Assembly: GCA_964036045.1 (NCBI GenBank)
Contig: OZ038378.1
Span: 37,449,228-37,513,227 of the forward strand
Length of the DNA: 64,000 nt
DNA from: Eutreptiella sp. 'Long Island Sound 2002'
Lineage: Eukaryota > Euglenozoa > Euglenophyceae > Eutreptiales > Eutreptiaceae
Reading direction: 5' to 3'
Numbering within the stretch: position 1 is the stretch's first letter; each line of letters begins with the position of its first letter. This document shows positions 62,131-64,000 of the stretch, piece by piece. Made by a program: the position numbers and the translations under genes. The notes under the pieces were generated by a model. That model was given only the letters and a program-made list of their open reading frames with translations. It did no database searches and had not been told where the DNA came from.

Positions 62131-63823
62131 TGTCTGACTATATATTGTGCAATAACCTCGATGCGCTTATAGGTGAGAGCTCTCAAGCGGTCGCCAAAGA
62201 GGCTTTTCAGCGTATGGATGTCCAGCTTGACTTGTCCATGGGCACTGCTGCGATCCTCGAGGGTTGGAGCCTAACCGACTATCAGTCAGAGTGTAAAGAA
62301 ATTCTCAATACCCTCAGCACTGGTCTCGAACCCCGTGTCATAGACGGGCACCAGTGGTATAAAAACAACCAGTACCTCTTTCACGAGGACCGTATTGTCG
62401 TACCTGAGGCCTGACTTGATGGGTGCCTACAGTGGTCCCATCTCAGCTCAGGTCACACTGGCGCTAATCGCTCAGTGGACTTCTTCCGCGAGTGTTTCCA
62501 CTCTAGTCTAGCCCTGACTGAACTGAGGTTTTGTATGCAGACCATTGTGGATGCTTGTGGCTGTCATGCCAGCAAGCAGAGCGACAGTAGGGATATGGGA
62601 CTGATTTCCAGCTTACCCATACCCTATTGTGCTAACTCTCTTCTCTATGTGGATTTCATCCACAGCCTACCTCGTTTCGGCGGCTATGATAGTTGCCTAG
62701 TGGTCACCTGTGGCCTGTCTTGCTTCACTCGTTTGTTCCCTTGCAATAAGAAAATGACAGGTGAGCAGACTGTGAAAATGTTGGTCGAAAAATGGTTCGA
62801 ACCCTATGGGGCACCTAAGCAGGTGCACTCTGATGAGGATGTACGCATCAGCAGTGACACTGGGGGGTACAAACGAGTGCTGAATGCCCTCAACGTGGAG
62901 GTAACCACAGGTGTGCCATATACCCACACGTCTAACCCTCTCTGTGAGAGACAAAACCGTGTGGTGGAACAAAACCTGAGAATCCTGATGAAACAGGAAC
63001 GTACCAAAGCCTGGGTACGCCTAGTGCCCTGGGCAGTGCTGACCATGAACTCTCAGAGGAGCTCTTCTACGGGTTTCATCCCCCACAAACTGTTCCATGG
63101 AGGACGACCTGCCTGGTTCTTCGGAACCCCCTTTCCTGAGGACTTCAACAGCCCTGTTGGGGATTGGCTGGAACACAAGCAGTCTATGGCTAACCAGGCC
63201 GGGACTAACCTGAGACAATCTGTGACCGTGAACTGAGCCCGTAGAATCGCCTACGGCGACCTTCCAGCTTCAGGGTTGTTGACCTTGTTTTGGTACACTT
63301 TTCACGCCTACCCTCCTGGCCACGTAACTGCCTACAGGACCCTAATTTTGGACCCTATCGTATCATCAGGATAGATGCATCCAGGATCCATGTCAGGTGC
63401 AGTCCACATCTAGGTGGTGAACTGCTTTGTGCACCTAAACAGTTGAGGCACTATCACTCCCCTGACGATTTGGCGTGGGATGAGTGGCGCCTCAGCGACA
63501 GTGAGGTCGAGCCTATTGACCTAGAGAACGCTGCCAGCCCACAGGAGGCAGACGAACTCGAAGAGATGACTGCCGATGAGATGGCAGTGGATGGTTACTA
63601 CGTGGTTGCAGGTATTGGTCGCCATGAGTATAAACAGGGCTGGAAAGTCCTAACCCTGTGGGACGGCTATGGGCTATCTGAGGCGACCTGGGAACCCCTG
63701 TCCGCCATTATTCAACCTGATGGGAGTATCAACCCCATCTTCCGCTCCGACCTAGTTGAGAACAACGAGGGACAGCTACTAACCAGTGCTGAGACTCTGT
63801 CCCGGCGTAAAAAGAAAAACTAA
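62131..63823 (+). pseudogene. B2 integrase and chromodomain
   Basis: A TGA at 62412 and another near 63234 split the gene. The region 62475-63236 is open across the whole integrase core (LYVDFIHSL; VHSDEDVRI; NPLCERQNRVVEQN), and lacks the 1-bp deletion of B1. The frame 63290-63823 carries the C-terminal domain and the chromodomain (GWKVLTLWDGYGLSEATWEP). Confidence 0.85.
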
Positions 63824-64000
63824 TTTCACTGTTTCAGTCTACTGACTGTCTACTTACCTTACAGGGGCAGTGAGCACTCTTGTGTAGATGTGTCTGCGTG
63901 TGTATGTGAGAGCAGTTGTCACAGTTGCCCCGCATTGCACCGCAGGGCAGTACCGTTAGCCCCCCATGACAACCGCACCCGGGCCGAAGGCCATTGGTTT
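63824..64000 (+). other. B2 3' untranslated region (start)
   Basis: Conserved with 28350-28516 of B1, with a 17-20-bp extra segment near 63850. Truncated by the window end. Confidence 0.75.

Larger units (their letters stand above)
56038..64000 (+). mobile_element. Element B2: second copy of B, cut by the window end
   Basis: It has the same order as B1 (LTR, primer-binding site, gag, protease, Dam-like, RT, RNase H, integrase, chromodomain) without the A insertion. It has many stops and frameshifts, none shared with B1 except the gag/protease boundary stop. The bases before the LTR (tgcag, 56033-56037) should reappear after its 3' LTR beyond 64000. Confidence 0.9.

Overview
The window is transposable-element DNA from a eukaryote with a large, repeat-rich nuclear genome. 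I recognise no host gene, rRNA, tRNA or CRISPR array. A eukaryote is indicated by Ty3/gypsy-type LTR retrotransposons with chromodomains, a non-LTR retrotransposon with RNase H and a short A tail, and primer-binding sites complementary to an eukaryotic initiator tRNA-Met of the AGCAGAG...CUCUGCUACCA type. An alga or other protist fits best, but the sequence alone does not settle the lineage.

Nearly everything is explained by nested insertions. Element D, a decayed chromodomain gypsy element (+ strand), is cut in its integrase gene at about 250 by element C and resumes at 42274. C is a non-coding LTR element (5' LTR 251-887; 3' LTR 34701-34909 plus 41814-42273). Inside C lies B1, a chromodomain gypsy element (3423-31768, TSD gtgag). 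Inside the gag of B1 lies A, a 17.2-kb chromodomain gypsy element (5657-22838, LTRs of 2946 bp, TSD ctat). The 3' LTR of C is itself split by a 6.9-kb LINE-like element (34910-41797, TSD 16-17 bp).

The right part is a second nest. E is a decayed relative of D on the minus strand (3' LTR start 45138, chromodomain about 48757-49020, integrase 49062-50214). It is interrupted by F (LTRs 50215-51201 and 52780-53765). F is interrupted by G (5' LTR 53766-54100, gag 54170-56037). G is interrupted by B2, a second copy of B that runs off the window at 64000.

Most elements are dead through stops and frameshifts. The exceptions are the long frames of A (ORF1 9054-11522; ORF2 to 18404) and of the LINE (ORF1 to 37384, ORF2 to 41406), which are open. 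By eye, LTR-pair divergence is about 4.4% for C, 3.4% for B1 and 2.3% for A, the order the nesting requires.

The most interesting signals are: a phage-Dam/DIRS-type methyltransferase-like domain between protease and reverse transcriptase in both A and B; in-frame stop codons at translational boundaries in A (TGA) and at the same site in both B copies (TAG or TAA); AG...CT LTR termini in B; a run of SUMO-interaction-like motifs in the G gag; and nucleosome-length degenerate repeats in the non-coding parts of three elements.
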